64,000 nucleotides of DNA. It comes from Actinomyces sp. (GTDB lineage Bacteria; Actinomycetota; Actinomycetes; Actinomycetales; Actinomycetaceae). The notes beneath the pieces were generated by a model. The model was not told the DNA's origin and did not search any database. It worked only from the letters and a program-made list of their open reading frames with translations. Each line of letters opens with the position of its first letter. Positions within the stretch are counted from its first letter, which is position 1. The position numbers were made by a program, and so were the translations under genes. Shown here one piece after another: positions 17,439-25,745 of the stretch. The stretch spans positions 82,511-146,510 of the forward strand of contig NZ_JAUMUL010000003.1 of assembly GCF_030530635.1 (NCBI RefSeq), written 5' to 3'.

Positions 17439-18761
17439 ATGCGTATTTCGGTAATCGGTTGTGGGTACCTAGGGGCCGTGCATGCGGCGTCGATGGCCGA
17501 GTTGGGTCACACGGTGGTGGGAGTCGATGTTGACTCTCGTAAGGTCGAACTGCTGTCTCAGGGCAGGGCGCCCTTCTTCGAGCCCGGTTTTGAGGAGCTT
17601 CTGCGCCGTAACGTTGAGGCCGGTCGATTGACCTTCACCACCGACTACAAGGCGATCGCCGGCGCGCAGGTGCACTTCATTGGTGTGGGCACCCCCCAGT
17701 CGGAGACCGGCGCGGCCGACCTCGCCTATGTGGATGCGGCGGTTGAGGGCATGCTGCCGCACCTGGGCCAGTGCGCCGACGGCGTCGAGGTCGTCGCTGG
17801 TAAGTCGACCGTCCCGGTCGGCACGGCCGCCCGCCTGGCCGAGCGGGTCGCTCCCGCCGGCGTCACCCTGGTGTGGAACCCGGAGTTCCTGCGCGAGGGC
17901 TTCGCCGTCAAGGACACCCTGGAACCCGACCGTATGGTTTACGGTCTGCCCAACGACGAGCGGGCCGCGGCGGCTGCGCAAGCGGCCCTCGATGAGCTTT
18001 ACCGGCCCATCATTGAGGCGGGTAAGCCCCGTCTGGTGATGGATTACCAGACCGCGGAGTTGGTGAAGATCTCCGCCAACGCCTTCCTGGCCACCAAGAT
18101 CTCCTTCATCAACGCCATGGCGCAGATCTGCGACGCCGCCGGCGCCGACGTAACCGCGCTGGCCGCCGCCATCGGTCTGGACGAACGGATCGGCAAGCGG
18201 TTCCTGCGCGCCGGCATCGGCTTCGGCGGAGGCTGCCTGCCCAAGGACATTCGCGCCTTTCAGGCCCGCGCAAATGAGCTGGGTGTCGGCCAGGCGCTCG
18301 GTTTCCTCGCCGAAGTGGACAAGGTCAACGAGGCCGTACGCCATTCCGTGGTGGGCATCGCCCGTAGGCTGGTCGGTGAGGAGCTGGCTGGGAAGCGGGT
18401 GGCGATCCTCGGTGCGGCATTCAAGCCGGACAGCGACGACATGCGCAACTCCCCCTCCCTGGACCTGGCGCAGGAGTTCACCGACCTGTCTGCCTCGGTG
18501 GTGGTCATGGACCCGGCGGCCGGCCCGATCCTGGCCGACCGCGAGGACTTGCCCTACGAGATCGCCGGCAGCATCGAGGAGGCGCTGAAGGACGCCGACT
18601 TGGTTGTCTTGGGGACCGAATGGCAGCAGTTCACCACCTTCGACCCCGTCAAGGCGGGCGAGCTAGTGGCCCGCCGCATCGTGATCGACGGACGCAACGC
18701 ACTGCCGCGCGAGGACTGGAAGGCCGCCGGTTTCACCTACGTTGGCATCGGACGGCGCTGA
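17439..18761 (+). CDS. ugd: UDP-glucose 6-dehydrogenase
   Basis: This 440-residue enzyme oxidises UDP-glucose to UDP-glucuronate in two NAD-dependent steps. The N-terminal Rossmann motif is VIGCGYLGAVHA; the central part has VWNPEFLREG; the catalytic cysteine is in GIGFGGGCLPKDIRAF near residue 265; and the C-terminal UDP-binding domain has GAAFKPDSDDMRNSPSLDL. Length is normal for the family. Its presence inside the locus suggests that the polymer contains glucuronic acid or a sugar made from it. A GDP-mannose dehydrogenase is less likely given the motif pattern, but the two families are close. Confidence 0.9.
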   Translation: MRISVIGCGYLGAVHAASMAELGHTVVGVDVDSRKVELLSQGRAPFFEPGFEELLRRNVEAGRLTFTTDYKAIAGAQVHFIGVGTPQSETGAADLAYVDAAVEGMLPHLGQCADGVEVVAGKSTVPVGTAARLAERVAPAGVTLVWNPEFLREGFAVKDTLEPDRMVYGLPNDERAAAAAQAALDELYRPIIEAGKPRLVMDYQTAELVKISANAFLATKISFINAMAQICDAAGADVTALAAAIGLDERIGKRFLRAGIGFGGGCLPKDIRAFQARANELGVGQALGFLAEVDKVNEAVRHSVVGIARRLVGEELAGKRVAILGAAFKPDSDDMRNSPSLDLAQEFTDLSASVVVMDPAAGPILADREDLPYEIAGSIEEALKDADLVVLGTEWQQFTTFDPVKAGELVARRIVIDGRNALPREDWKAAGFTYVGIGRR

Positions 18762-18846
18762 CAGGCGTAGCCAGTGGGTTCCGCCCGCAGTGGGCGCAAT
18801 GATCATCTAGTATGAGCTACGCCTTCCGTCTTCCCAGAGGAGCCTC

Positions 18847-19614
18847 ATGCAGAGCAATGCGCCCCGTACGCTGGTCATCATGCCGGCGTGGAACGAAGAG
18901 GATGTCATTGGTTCCACAATCCGTGAGCTGCGTGAGACCGTCCCCTGTTACGATCTGCTCGTCGTGAACGACGGTTCGGATGACCGGACGGCCGAAGTTG
19001 CGCAGAGCGCCGGAGCGCTGGTCCTCGATCTGCCTTACAACCTCGGTGTCGGTGGGGCTATGCGTGCCGGATACAAGTTCGCCCGCCAGTTCGGCTATGA
19101 CCGCGCGATACAGGTCGATGCCGACGGGCAGCATGATCCTCGCGACATCGACAGGGTCCTTGATGGCCTGAAGGCGGCCAACATCTCCATCGGGGCTCGT
19201 TTCACCGAGGTCGGATCTTACGAGGCACACGGTCCGCGGCGCTGGGCGATGGTACTACTGGCAGGAATCGTCGGCCGCCTGAGCCGCACCCGGCTGACGG
19301 ATGTGACGAGTGGATTCCGGGCGGCCGACCGGATAGCCATCGATCAGTACTGCCTGTACTACCCCGCTGAGTACCTCGGAGACACGATCGACTCCCTCGT
19401 CATAGCGGTGCGTTCGGGTCTGGCCGTCAATCAGGTGGGGGTGTCGATGCGGCCGCGACAGGCGGGCAAACCGTCGAATAACCCCTGGAAATCGGCGGTA
19501 TATCTAATTCGATCCATGTTCGCTCTGCTCATCTCATTGACGCGTCGGCCCGTGGACAGGACGTCGCGCCGTCCCCTCGAGAACGGGAAACGGAATCAGG
19601 GGGAGGTGCACTGA
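18847..19614 (+). CDS. Glycosyltransferase family 2 (DPM-like)
   Basis: The 255-residue GT-A protein has VIMPAWNEEDVIG, VVNDGSDDRT and QVDADGQHDPRD as the metal-binding motif, with LTDVTSGFRAADR as acceptor region. It resembles dolichyl-phosphate-mannose synthases and the GtrB type, but has no clear pair of C-terminal membrane anchors of its own. The next gene, overlapping by 1 nt, is a DUF2304 membrane protein that could supply the anchor. An AGAGGAG ribosome site precedes the ATG. The likely role is to make a polyprenyl-phosphate sugar for the GT-C-like protein upstream. Confidence 0.83.
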   Translation: MQSNAPRTLVIMPAWNEEDVIGSTIRELRETVPCYDLLVVNDGSDDRTAEVAQSAGALVLDLPYNLGVGGAMRAGYKFARQFGYDRAIQVDADGQHDPRDIDRVLDGLKAANISIGARFTEVGSYEAHGPRRWAMVLLAGIVGRLSRTRLTDVTSGFRAADRIAIDQYCLYYPAEYLGDTIDSLVIAVRSGLAVNQVGVSMRPRQAGKPSNNPWKSAVYLIRSMFALLISLTRRPVDRTSRRPLENGKRNQGEVH

Positions 19615-20027
19615 TGGGAGCCACACAGATTTTCTTCGTTGCTATTGCCGGCGTCATCATGCTATTCGTCATCTCGCTGTTGCGATCCCGCAAATTGCGG
19701 GAGAAGTACGCGGCACTGTGGATACTGGTGGGGCTCGCAATCCTGGTGCTGTCGCTGGCTCCAGATCTCCTGGGCGCCATTGCGGGCCTGCTCGGCATAC
19801 AGGTTCCATCGAACCTTCTATTCGCTCTGGCGATCCTCCTGCTGCTGGGAGTGTCCCTGCATCTTTCGTTGGAGATCAGTCGCCTGGAGGACGAGACCCG
19901 GGTATTGGCCGAGAACGTTGCAGTCCTCCGCCTGATCGATTCCTACTCGAGGCTGGACCGGAAGCTCGGCAGGCCCGGCGACTCACACCCCGGGCAGACA
20001 GACAAAGGTGATGAAGAGGACGAATGA
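19614..20027 (+). CDS. DUF2304 small membrane protein
   Basis: The 137-residue protein has three hydrophobic segments (about residues 5-20, 33-52 and 62-80) and then a coiled-coil-like SRLEDETRVLAENVAVLRL and a charged tail. This is the standard DUF2304 layout. Such genes very often sit directly behind DPM-like GT2 genes, as here, where the ATG shares a base with the upstream TGA. It probably anchors or regulates the GT2; biochemical function is not established to my knowledge. Its stop overlaps the next ATG. Confidence 0.85.
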   Translation: MGATQIFFVAIAGVIMLFVISLLRSRKLREKYAALWILVGLAILVLSLAPDLLGAIAGLLGIQVPSNLLFALAILLLLGVSLHLSLEISRLEDETRVLAENVAVLRLIDSYSRLDRKLGRPGDSHPGQTDKGDEEDE

Positions 20028-20779
20028 GTGGAGAACTGCCCCGAGTGAGCGTGTGCATGGCGACCTACAATGGGGAACGCTACGTTGAAAAGCAGATAGA
20101 GTCGATCCTGGCACAGCTCGGTACCGACGATGAACTCGTCGTCGTTGATGACGCATCGACCGATGCCACAGTGGAGATTGTCCGCTCCATAAACGACTCC
20201 AGGGTTCGGCTGATGGCGCGTACGGATAATCGCGGTTATGTGCGGACCTTCGAGCAGGCGCTGCAACTGGCTCGGGGCGAATACCTCCTGCTGAGCGATC
20301 AGGACGACATCTGGACCGAGGACCACGTTCAGGTGCTCACGCTGGCTCTGCGGAAGCGTGGAGTCGCGGCGACCAACCTAGCCACACTGGGCGGGCCTCA
20401 GGCGATTCGGGGTCCATACGGCCAGTCCGACTGGCGCCTCAAGCCGCAGCGGCGCACTCATGGGATGCGTAACGTCATTGGTGTGCTGGCTGGGAATCTG
20501 CCGTACTACGGATGTGCTATGGGGGTGCGTGCCGAAACCCTTGCCGCCGGATTGTTGCCCTTCCCCGCATTCCTGAATGAATCCCATGATCTGTGGATCG
20601 CCCTGTACGGCAACCTGCAAGGGTCATTGGCGCATTGCCCGCAGCGAACTGTGCTGCGGCGGTTTCACGAGTCGAATCAGACACCCAACCGGCCGCGGGG
20701 TGTGCGCGCCGCCCTGAGATCACGGTGGCTTTTGCTGCGCTGCCTGCGCGAACTGATTCGGCGTGGCGTGTGCCACTGA
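20024..20779 (+). CDS. Glycosyltransferase family 2
   Basis: The 251-residue protein has the common GT-A opening VSVCMATYNGERYVEKQIES, VVDDASTDATVE and LLLSDQDDIWTED as metal-binding segment. The acceptor half is YYGCAMGVRAETL and NESHDLWIALYG. This type is widespread in capsule and rhamnose-glucose polysaccharide loci. ATG at 20024 overlaps the DUF2304 stop by 4 nt. It is the last gene of the rightward block and converges with another GT2 gene across 50 bp holding a possible hairpin. Confidence 0.85.
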   Translation: MSGELPRVSVCMATYNGERYVEKQIESILAQLGTDDELVVVDDASTDATVEIVRSINDSRVRLMARTDNRGYVRTFEQALQLARGEYLLLSDQDDIWTEDHVQVLTLALRKRGVAATNLATLGGPQAIRGPYGQSDWRLKPQRRTHGMRNVIGVLAGNLPYYGCAMGVRAETLAAGLLPFPAFLNESHDLWIALYGNLQGSLAHCPQRTVLRRFHESNQTPNRPRGVRAALRSRWLLLRCLRELIRRGVCH

Positions 20780-20803
20780 AGGACGTGAAGTGCGTCGGCT
20801 GTT

Positions 20804-20840
20804 TCGCCTGCACTCGGTGCACTCACGCTTCAGCAGGCGA
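20804..20840. terminator. Possible stem-loop at convergent GT genes
   Basis: TCGCCTGC at 20804-20811 pairs with GCAGGCGA at 20833-20840 around a 21-nt loop. It covers the stop codon of the leftward gene and lies 25 nt after the rightward one. There is no T-run, so termination is only suggested. Confidence 0.3.
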
Positions 20841-21798
20841 TGTGGCGCAGTAGTCCGGGTACCTCGGAGCGCTTGTGCAGCAGTGCAGCCGGGAGAAGCG
20901 TCGCGGCATGCAGGCGTGAAGTTATGTGTGCCCGTGCTGCACGCTCCGCGCGCGACCAGCCCATTTCGTCGAAGCGTTCGGCCTCCATGTGGAAGAAACG
21001 TCGTTCGTCTGCCAATCGCGACCCGCTCACTAGGGAAACTGATGACAGGCTCTGAGCGTGACGGCGGTAGCGGAAACAGACTTCGTCGGTGAGTACGAGC
21101 CGTGCGCCCCTGATGATGAGATCCACCAGCAGCCCGACATCCAGGATGATCTCGTACTCGTCCAGGAAATCAACGGCTTGCAGGGCTTCGGTGCGGAAGG
21201 CCAGACTCGGCCAGTAGAGCCAGTCCCCGTGCATGAGGCTGGTAGCCAGTGCCTGACCGCGCATCGTGCGCAGGCCGGTTCCGTGCGGCCGCATCACCCG
21301 CTTGACTCGGTCGCTCAATGGCAGATGTACGAAGCCGTTCTCATCGATGACCTCGACTCCCGGTTGGATGATCTCGACACCGGGTCTCGCCTCGGCCACG
21401 GACAGGATGGTTGAGACGTAGTCCCGCCCCAGCAGATCATCGCAGCCCATGAACACCGTGTATTCGGCCTCAGCAAGATGCTGGCATGCGCGAAAGTTCT
21501 CGATGATGCCCAAGTTCGTCTCGTTGCGGAGATAACGTACTCGGGGGTCTTGGAGGGACTCGAAGAACCCGGAGACGTCTCGCGGATAGCAGTCGTCCAC
21601 AACCGTCAAGCGCCAACGGTCGTCGTTCTGGGCGAGAACGGAGCGCACCGCGTCATACAGGTAGTCCGGGTCGCCCCAGAAGGGTATGAAGATGTCGAGG
21701 GCAAGGGAAGAATCCACGTGCTGGGCATGCCCCACCGGGTGCCTGATGTTCGCCGGCCCGTCCTGAGCATCGCCGGGGCCGTGAGTGGTGTCATTCAT
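20830..21798 (-). CDS. Glycosyltransferase family 2
   Basis: The 322-residue protein has a 30-residue hydrophilic leader and then LDIFIPFWGDPDYLYDAVRS, VVDDCYPRD and VFMGCDDLLGRDYV, the GT-A donor and metal motifs. The second half with HGDWLYWPSLAFRTEAL and a conserved DEYEIILDVGLLVDLI segment resembles GT2 enzymes of rhamnan and capsule loci. It is third in the leftward block. Its ATG overlaps the upstream gene by 8 nt, so it is translationally coupled. Sugar specificity is unknown. Confidence 0.83.
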   Translation of the reverse strand: MNDTTHGPGDAQDGPANIRHPVGHAQHVDSSLALDIFIPFWGDPDYLYDAVRSVLAQNDDRWRLTVVDDCYPRDVSGFFESLQDPRVRYLRNETNLGIIENFRACQHLAEAEYTVFMGCDDLLGRDYVSTILSVAEARPGVEIIQPGVEVIDENGFVHLPLSDRVKRVMRPHGTGLRTMRGQALATSLMHGDWLYWPSLAFRTEALQAVDFLDEYEIILDVGLLVDLIIRGARLVLTDEVCFRYRRHAQSLSSVSLVSGSRLADERRFFHMEAERFDEMGWSRAERAARAHITSRLHAATLLPAALLHKRSEVPGLLRHIAC

Positions 21799-22720
21799 TT
21801 TCTTCTGCTTTCCGGGGCGTGCCGTCCAGCGCGCCCCTGCGGCCGGCGAGACCGTCCATCAGTCCACGCGCTGCGTGTGCCAGCCGACCGCGCCTGCCCG
21901 GAACCAGTGCAGTGACAATGATCAGGTGCCGAGCCTGCTTGCCGACAGCCTTGATACACCATCGTGGATGCTTGCGGCCGTGACGGCGCACAAGTGCCAC
22001 GAGGTTGCGTACCTGATAGTAGTAGCGGAACTCCGCGGCGAGGGTCAGCGACAAGTGCCAGGGTCCCAGGTTCGCGGTCACTGTCGTGCCGAGCTGGTGC
22101 TCGATCGACACGGGGGCGACAACGGGTACTGCCCCTGCATCCAGGGCGCGCAGGTAGAAGTCCGAGTCGACGCCGTCGATGAACAGGCCCTCCTCGAAGC
22201 CGCCGAGCGCCTGCCACAGCGCGCGGGTGACGAGCAGGCCGGACTGGATGGGCTCACCACCGACGACGATATGATCCCGGCCGTGGGTTCCGGGCAGGCC
22301 TCGGATGTTGCCCGCGGCCTGGGGCGCAACCATTCCTGCGGGAATGCCTGCCGCCCGTGCCGCGGCGAAGGTCTTGATCTGGGCTGCGATGTAGCCCGGT
22401 GGCAGGAGGGAGTCCTGGTCCACAGTGAGCACGGCGTCGCAGGACAGACCGAGATGCCGAGCGCCTTCGTTGAGAGCGGCGGCTATGCCTCGGTTGTGGT
22501 CGTGGATAACAACATGCACGCCGTGTGCCCGGCAGTCGGCGAGGACCGCCCGTGTGGCTCCGGTAGCCAGCTCGGGCCCATCGTCGACGACAACGATCTC
22601 ATCTACCTGGCTGGTCAGGCTCTCCACCGTCCGGACGAGTCCGGGCCCCGGGGCAAAGGCGGTCACGACGGCGCCCACCCGGTCAATCCGGTCGGGCAGG
22701 TCAACGGCAGTCGCGCTCAT
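21791..22720 (-). CDS. Glycosyltransferase family 2, rhamnosyltransferase-like
   Basis: The 309-residue protein starts MSATAVDLPDRIDRVGAVVT and contains VVVDDGPELATG, HNRGIAAALNEG, LTVDQDSLLPPGY as metal-binding motif and FIDGVDSDFYLRALDAG as the base region. This spacing is typical of RfbF/RfbN rhamnosyltransferases. The frame stays open upstream, but the ATG at 22720 gives the normal family length and has a GGAG site 8 nt before it. The start lies 20 nt inside the flippase gene, so the two are coupled. Confidence 0.85.
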   Translation of the reverse strand: MSATAVDLPDRIDRVGAVVTAFAPGPGLVRTVESLTSQVDEIVVVDDGPELATGATRAVLADCRAHGVHVVIHDHNRGIAAALNEGARHLGLSCDAVLTVDQDSLLPPGYIAAQIKTFAAARAAGIPAGMVAPQAAGNIRGLPGTHGRDHIVVGGEPIQSGLLVTRALWQALGGFEEGLFIDGVDSDFYLRALDAGAVPVVAPVSIEHQLGTTVTANLGPWHLSLTLAAEFRYYYQVRNLVALVRRHGRKHPRWCIKAVGKQARHLIIVTALVPGRRGRLAHAARGLMDGLAGRRGALDGTPRKAEENE

Positions 22721-24023
22721 CACCGGGGCTCCATCGTCGCTGAGGTGGCTTCTCCGCCCAGGCGGTAACGGACATCGGTGCCCGGGCCTGATCATGCGCG
22801 TCCATGCGTCGCAGGGCGCGCAAGGCGCTGGGAGCGAGGACCATGAGGATAAGCAGTTCGGAGCAGGCCATTCCCGCAGCAATGACCGTCATGGAGCGAA
22901 GTACGGCACCCACTGTCATTACTCCCAAGCCGCCGATGGCAGCCACGACAGTAGCAACGAAAACAGTGCGTGCCTGACCTGCGGGGATGAGGACATTGCG
23001 CAATAGCGGGGTCGCCGTGGAGATCGCGAAGAAAGCCACGCCGTACCATGCCGAAGCCGCATAGGTGGCAGAAATCTGTGCTCCAAAAAGGATAGAACTG
23101 ATCAGCGGAGTCATACCGGCGAGACCGAGCGCGCCACATACTCCCAGTACCAGGTGTGCCACGATAGCCAGTCGCTGGCGCCTGCGCCCCTGGAGTCCAT
23201 CGACTTCCAGGACCCAGCCCTGGAGAGCGTTGCCCAAGGCCTGGACGAGAAACAGGGCGTAGCGGTAGATCTGGTCCGCGGAGGCGAAGCGGGAGGATAG
23301 TCCCGGGTTTAGGGCCGCAGTCGCGATGGGAGTGGGTGTGTACCCATAGGCAGCACCCACAAGGTTAGAGCCGGCTGCCCCGCTCATCCTTCTGATGTCG
23401 GCCCACACCTCGGGCAGGCTGGGGTAGTCGGCGCAAACATCAGGAAATACCCGGCGCCTAAACAGCATCAACCCGATGAACACGCCGATAGCAAGCAGGC
23501 AGGGGTAGATAATCACCTGTCCGCTTACAATCATGAGCGGTATAGCGATTACCGTCGAGAGCGCCCGCGGCAAAGTGTCGAAGTAGCCCAACAGGCGCGC
23601 ATCTCCTACGCCAATGCAGTACCACTGCGGCGACATCGCGGGCAGGACAAAAGCAACTGCCGTGGCAGCCGCAGCGACTCGCAATGAAGGTACGGCGATC
23701 CATGCACTGATCGCGGCGCATGCGGGGATGACGCCAAGACACAGCAGACCCCTACTCAGCACACTGCCGGAGTACAGACGGTTGAGTTCTTCGACCGTCT
23801 TCAGCCGGGCAACACGGGCGGGACCGACATAGTTCCATCCCCACAGGACAGCAGCGGAACCAAAAGTCCCTACCGACATCGCCGTCGCCATGCTTGACCA
23901 TCCCTGACCGGCGAGCCGAGCCACGACGGGCATGGCCAACAGTGGCGTCACGAGGGTGAGCAGCGGCCATCCGGTGAAGCCCAGGAGTCTAAGCACGACA
24001 CGATGGGCCTCAGCAGAGGGCAC
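22701..24023 (-). CDS. wzx: Wzx-like oligosaccharide flippase (PST/MOP superfamily)
   Basis: The 440-residue protein is hydrophobic throughout with about 12 predicted membrane segments, starting with LLGFTGWPLLTLVTPLLAMP and including the loop SPQWYCIGVGDARLLGYFDT, a common feature of polysaccharide flippases of the MOP group. It would flip a lipid-linked oligosaccharide. The locus therefore has both a flippase and a Wzm-Wzt exporter, which may serve two glycans or main chain and side chain. It leads the leftward block; 157 bp without other genes separates it from rmlCD and should hold its promoter. Confidence 0.82.
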   Translation of the reverse strand: MPSAEAHRVVLRLLGFTGWPLLTLVTPLLAMPVVARLAGQGWSSMATAMSVGTFGSAAVLWGWNYVGPARVARLKTVEELNRLYSGSVLSRGLLCLGVIPACAAISAWIAVPSLRVAAAATAVAFVLPAMSPQWYCIGVGDARLLGYFDTLPRALSTVIAIPLMIVSGQVIIYPCLLAIGVFIGLMLFRRRVFPDVCADYPSLPEVWADIRRMSGAAGSNLVGAAYGYTPTPIATAALNPGLSSRFASADQIYRYALFLVQALGNALQGWVLEVDGLQGRRRQRLAIVAHLVLGVCGALGLAGMTPLISSILFGAQISATYAASAWYGVAFFAISTATPLLRNVLIPAGQARTVFVATVVAAIGGLGVMTVGAVLRSMTVIAAGMACSELLILMVLAPSALRALRRMDAHDQARAPMSVTAWAEKPPQRRWSPGDERDCR

Positions 24024-24179
24024 AGGTGGTCTCCTGCTCGGCGGGGTCGGGCGACGGGTCCTGGAATGCGCAGCGCGGGCGGCGGTTGCGACAACTGGTA
24101 GGAATCAGCATGCAAAGATCCTAGATGACGGGTTCGGCTACGAGTATGGCGGGGTAGAGCGACCTGGCGGGTACCGTGG

Positions 24180-25667
24180 TCAACCGAGTGCGGCTACGTA
24201 GGTGTCCAGGCGCTCCATGGAATTGGCCGGGGTGAAGCCGGTTGCCTCAATCTTGCTCAGATCCAGGGCGCTGCGAAGCGGTCGGGGGGCGATGCCCTTC
24301 TGACCGGCGTAGTACTCGGCGGTGGATACCGGCGTCACCTCGTCGGCGCTGTGACCCACCAGCTCGAAGACTCGCTTGGCGACGTCGCACCAGGAGACCA
24401 CCGGCCCCTCGCCGGACAGATTGTAGGTGCCGAACTCGGCGCCGGTGCGCAGTAGGTGGATGATGCCGGCGGCCAGGTCCGTGGTGAAGGTGAGCCGGCC
24501 GGTCTGGTCGTCCACCACCTTCGGGGCGATCCCGCGGGCGGCCAGGGAGGCCATGGTCTTGGCGAAGTTCTTGCCGTCGCCCACCACCCAGGAGGTGCGC
24601 ACCAGGTAGTGGTTCGGAGTGGCCTCGACGGCGGCGTCTCCGCCCGCCTTGGACTGGCCGTACACGCCCAGCGGGCTGGGGGCCTCGGCCTCGGTGTGGG
24701 GCTCGAGTTCTCCGTCGAAGGTGTATTCGCTGGAGATGTGCACCAGGGTGAGCCCGTGGCGGGATGCCTCCCGGGCCAGGTTGGCCGGCCCGGTGGCGTT
24801 GGCGCGCCAGGACAGGCGCCGTCCCTCGATGGTCTCGGCTCCGTCCACGTTCGTCCAGGCGGCCGCGTTGATGATGATGTCGTAGGCGGACCAGTCCCAG
24901 GCGGCCATCGCCTCGGCGTCGGAGATGTCCACCTCCGGCAGGTCCACTCCGACGGGGGAGTAGCCGGCCTCGGGCAGCTGTTTCATCAGCTCCCGGCCGA
25001 GCTGCCCCTTGCAACCGGTAACCAGCACGCGCCGCCCCACTCCGGCAGGCGCGGTAGCGTCAGCCTCCGCGGCAGGGAAGGGGACGACGTCCGCCAGGCG
25101 CGGGTGGGCACGGTCCTTGTCGGACTGGATCGCCTGGTCCAGCGGAATTGGCCACGGCACTGCGACGGTCTCATCGGCGAGATTCAGGAAGGTGTACTGG
25201 GCCTCGGCGGACCAGTGGTCGTTGACCAGGTAGGTGTAGGCGGTGTTGGGCTCCAGGGTCTGGTAGGCATTGCCCACGCCCTTGGGCACGAATACCGCCA
25301 CCGATGGGTCTATGACGGTGGTGTACACGGTGCCGAAGGTAGGTCCCTCGCGCAGGTCCACCCAGGCGCCGAAGACCCGCCCGGTGGCTACCGACACGAA
25401 CTTGTCCCACGGCTCGGCGTGAATGCCACGGGTCACCCCGACCTCGTCGTTGAAGGAGACGTTGTTCTGCACCGGGCCGAAGTCCGGCAGTCCCAGAGCC
25501 GTCATCTTCTCCCGCTGCCAGTTCTCCTTGAACCAGCCGCGGTTGTCTCCATGCACGGTTAGGTCGATGCGTAGAAATCCGGGGATTGGGGTGGTTTCGA
25601 CGCCGAGCGGTTTGAGCAGCTCAATGCCGCTGCCTTCCGTGGTGGGCGTGTCGGTGCTGTCAGTCAT
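24180..25667 (-). CDS. rmlCD: Fused dTDP-4-dehydrorhamnose 3,5-epimerase / 4-reductase
   Basis: The 495-residue protein joins two steps of dTDP-L-rhamnose synthesis. Residues about 15-200 form the RmlC cupin with NRGWFKENWQ and GVTRGIHAEP, which keeps the catalytic histidine. Residues about 212-490 are RmlD, with VTGCKGQLGRELM as the nucleotide-binding motif, AAWTNVDGAE, STEYTFDG-type segment as HISSEYTFDG, and the catalytic YGQSKAGGD. Fusion of the two is known in some Actinobacteria. A GGAG ribosome site precedes the ATG. It follows rmlA by 78 bp on the same strand. rmlB is absent nearby, so the 4,6-dehydratase must come from elsewhere. Confidence 0.93.
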   Translation of the reverse strand: MTDSTDTPTTEGSGIELLKPLGVETTPIPGFLRIDLTVHGDNRGWFKENWQREKMTALGLPDFGPVQNNVSFNDEVGVTRGIHAEPWDKFVSVATGRVFGAWVDLREGPTFGTVYTTVIDPSVAVFVPKGVGNAYQTLEPNTAYTYLVNDHWSAEAQYTFLNLADETVAVPWPIPLDQAIQSDKDRAHPRLADVVPFPAAEADATAPAGVGRRVLVTGCKGQLGRELMKQLPEAGYSPVGVDLPEVDISDAEAMAAWDWSAYDIIINAAAWTNVDGAETIEGRRLSWRANATGPANLAREASRHGLTLVHISSEYTFDGELEPHTEAEAPSPLGVYGQSKAGGDAAVEATPNHYLVRTSWVVGDGKNFAKTMASLAARGIAPKVVDDQTGRLTFTTDLAAGIIHLLRTGAEFGTYNLSGEGPVVSWCDVAKRVFELVGHSADEVTPVSTAEYYAGQKGIAPRPLRSALDLSKIEATGFTPANSMERLDTYVAALG

Positions 25668-25745
25668 GAGTCTCCAATGCTCGTGGGGATGTGGGTCTCG
25701 GTGGTTGCGGGTTGGGGAAGCCGTGCACCCGGCCCCCTAGGGGTG

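Noticed and set aside
24456..25562. 368-codon plus-strand frame inside rmlCD
   Set aside because: It lies antisense to intact catalytic motifs of the fused epimerase/reductase and resembles no family.
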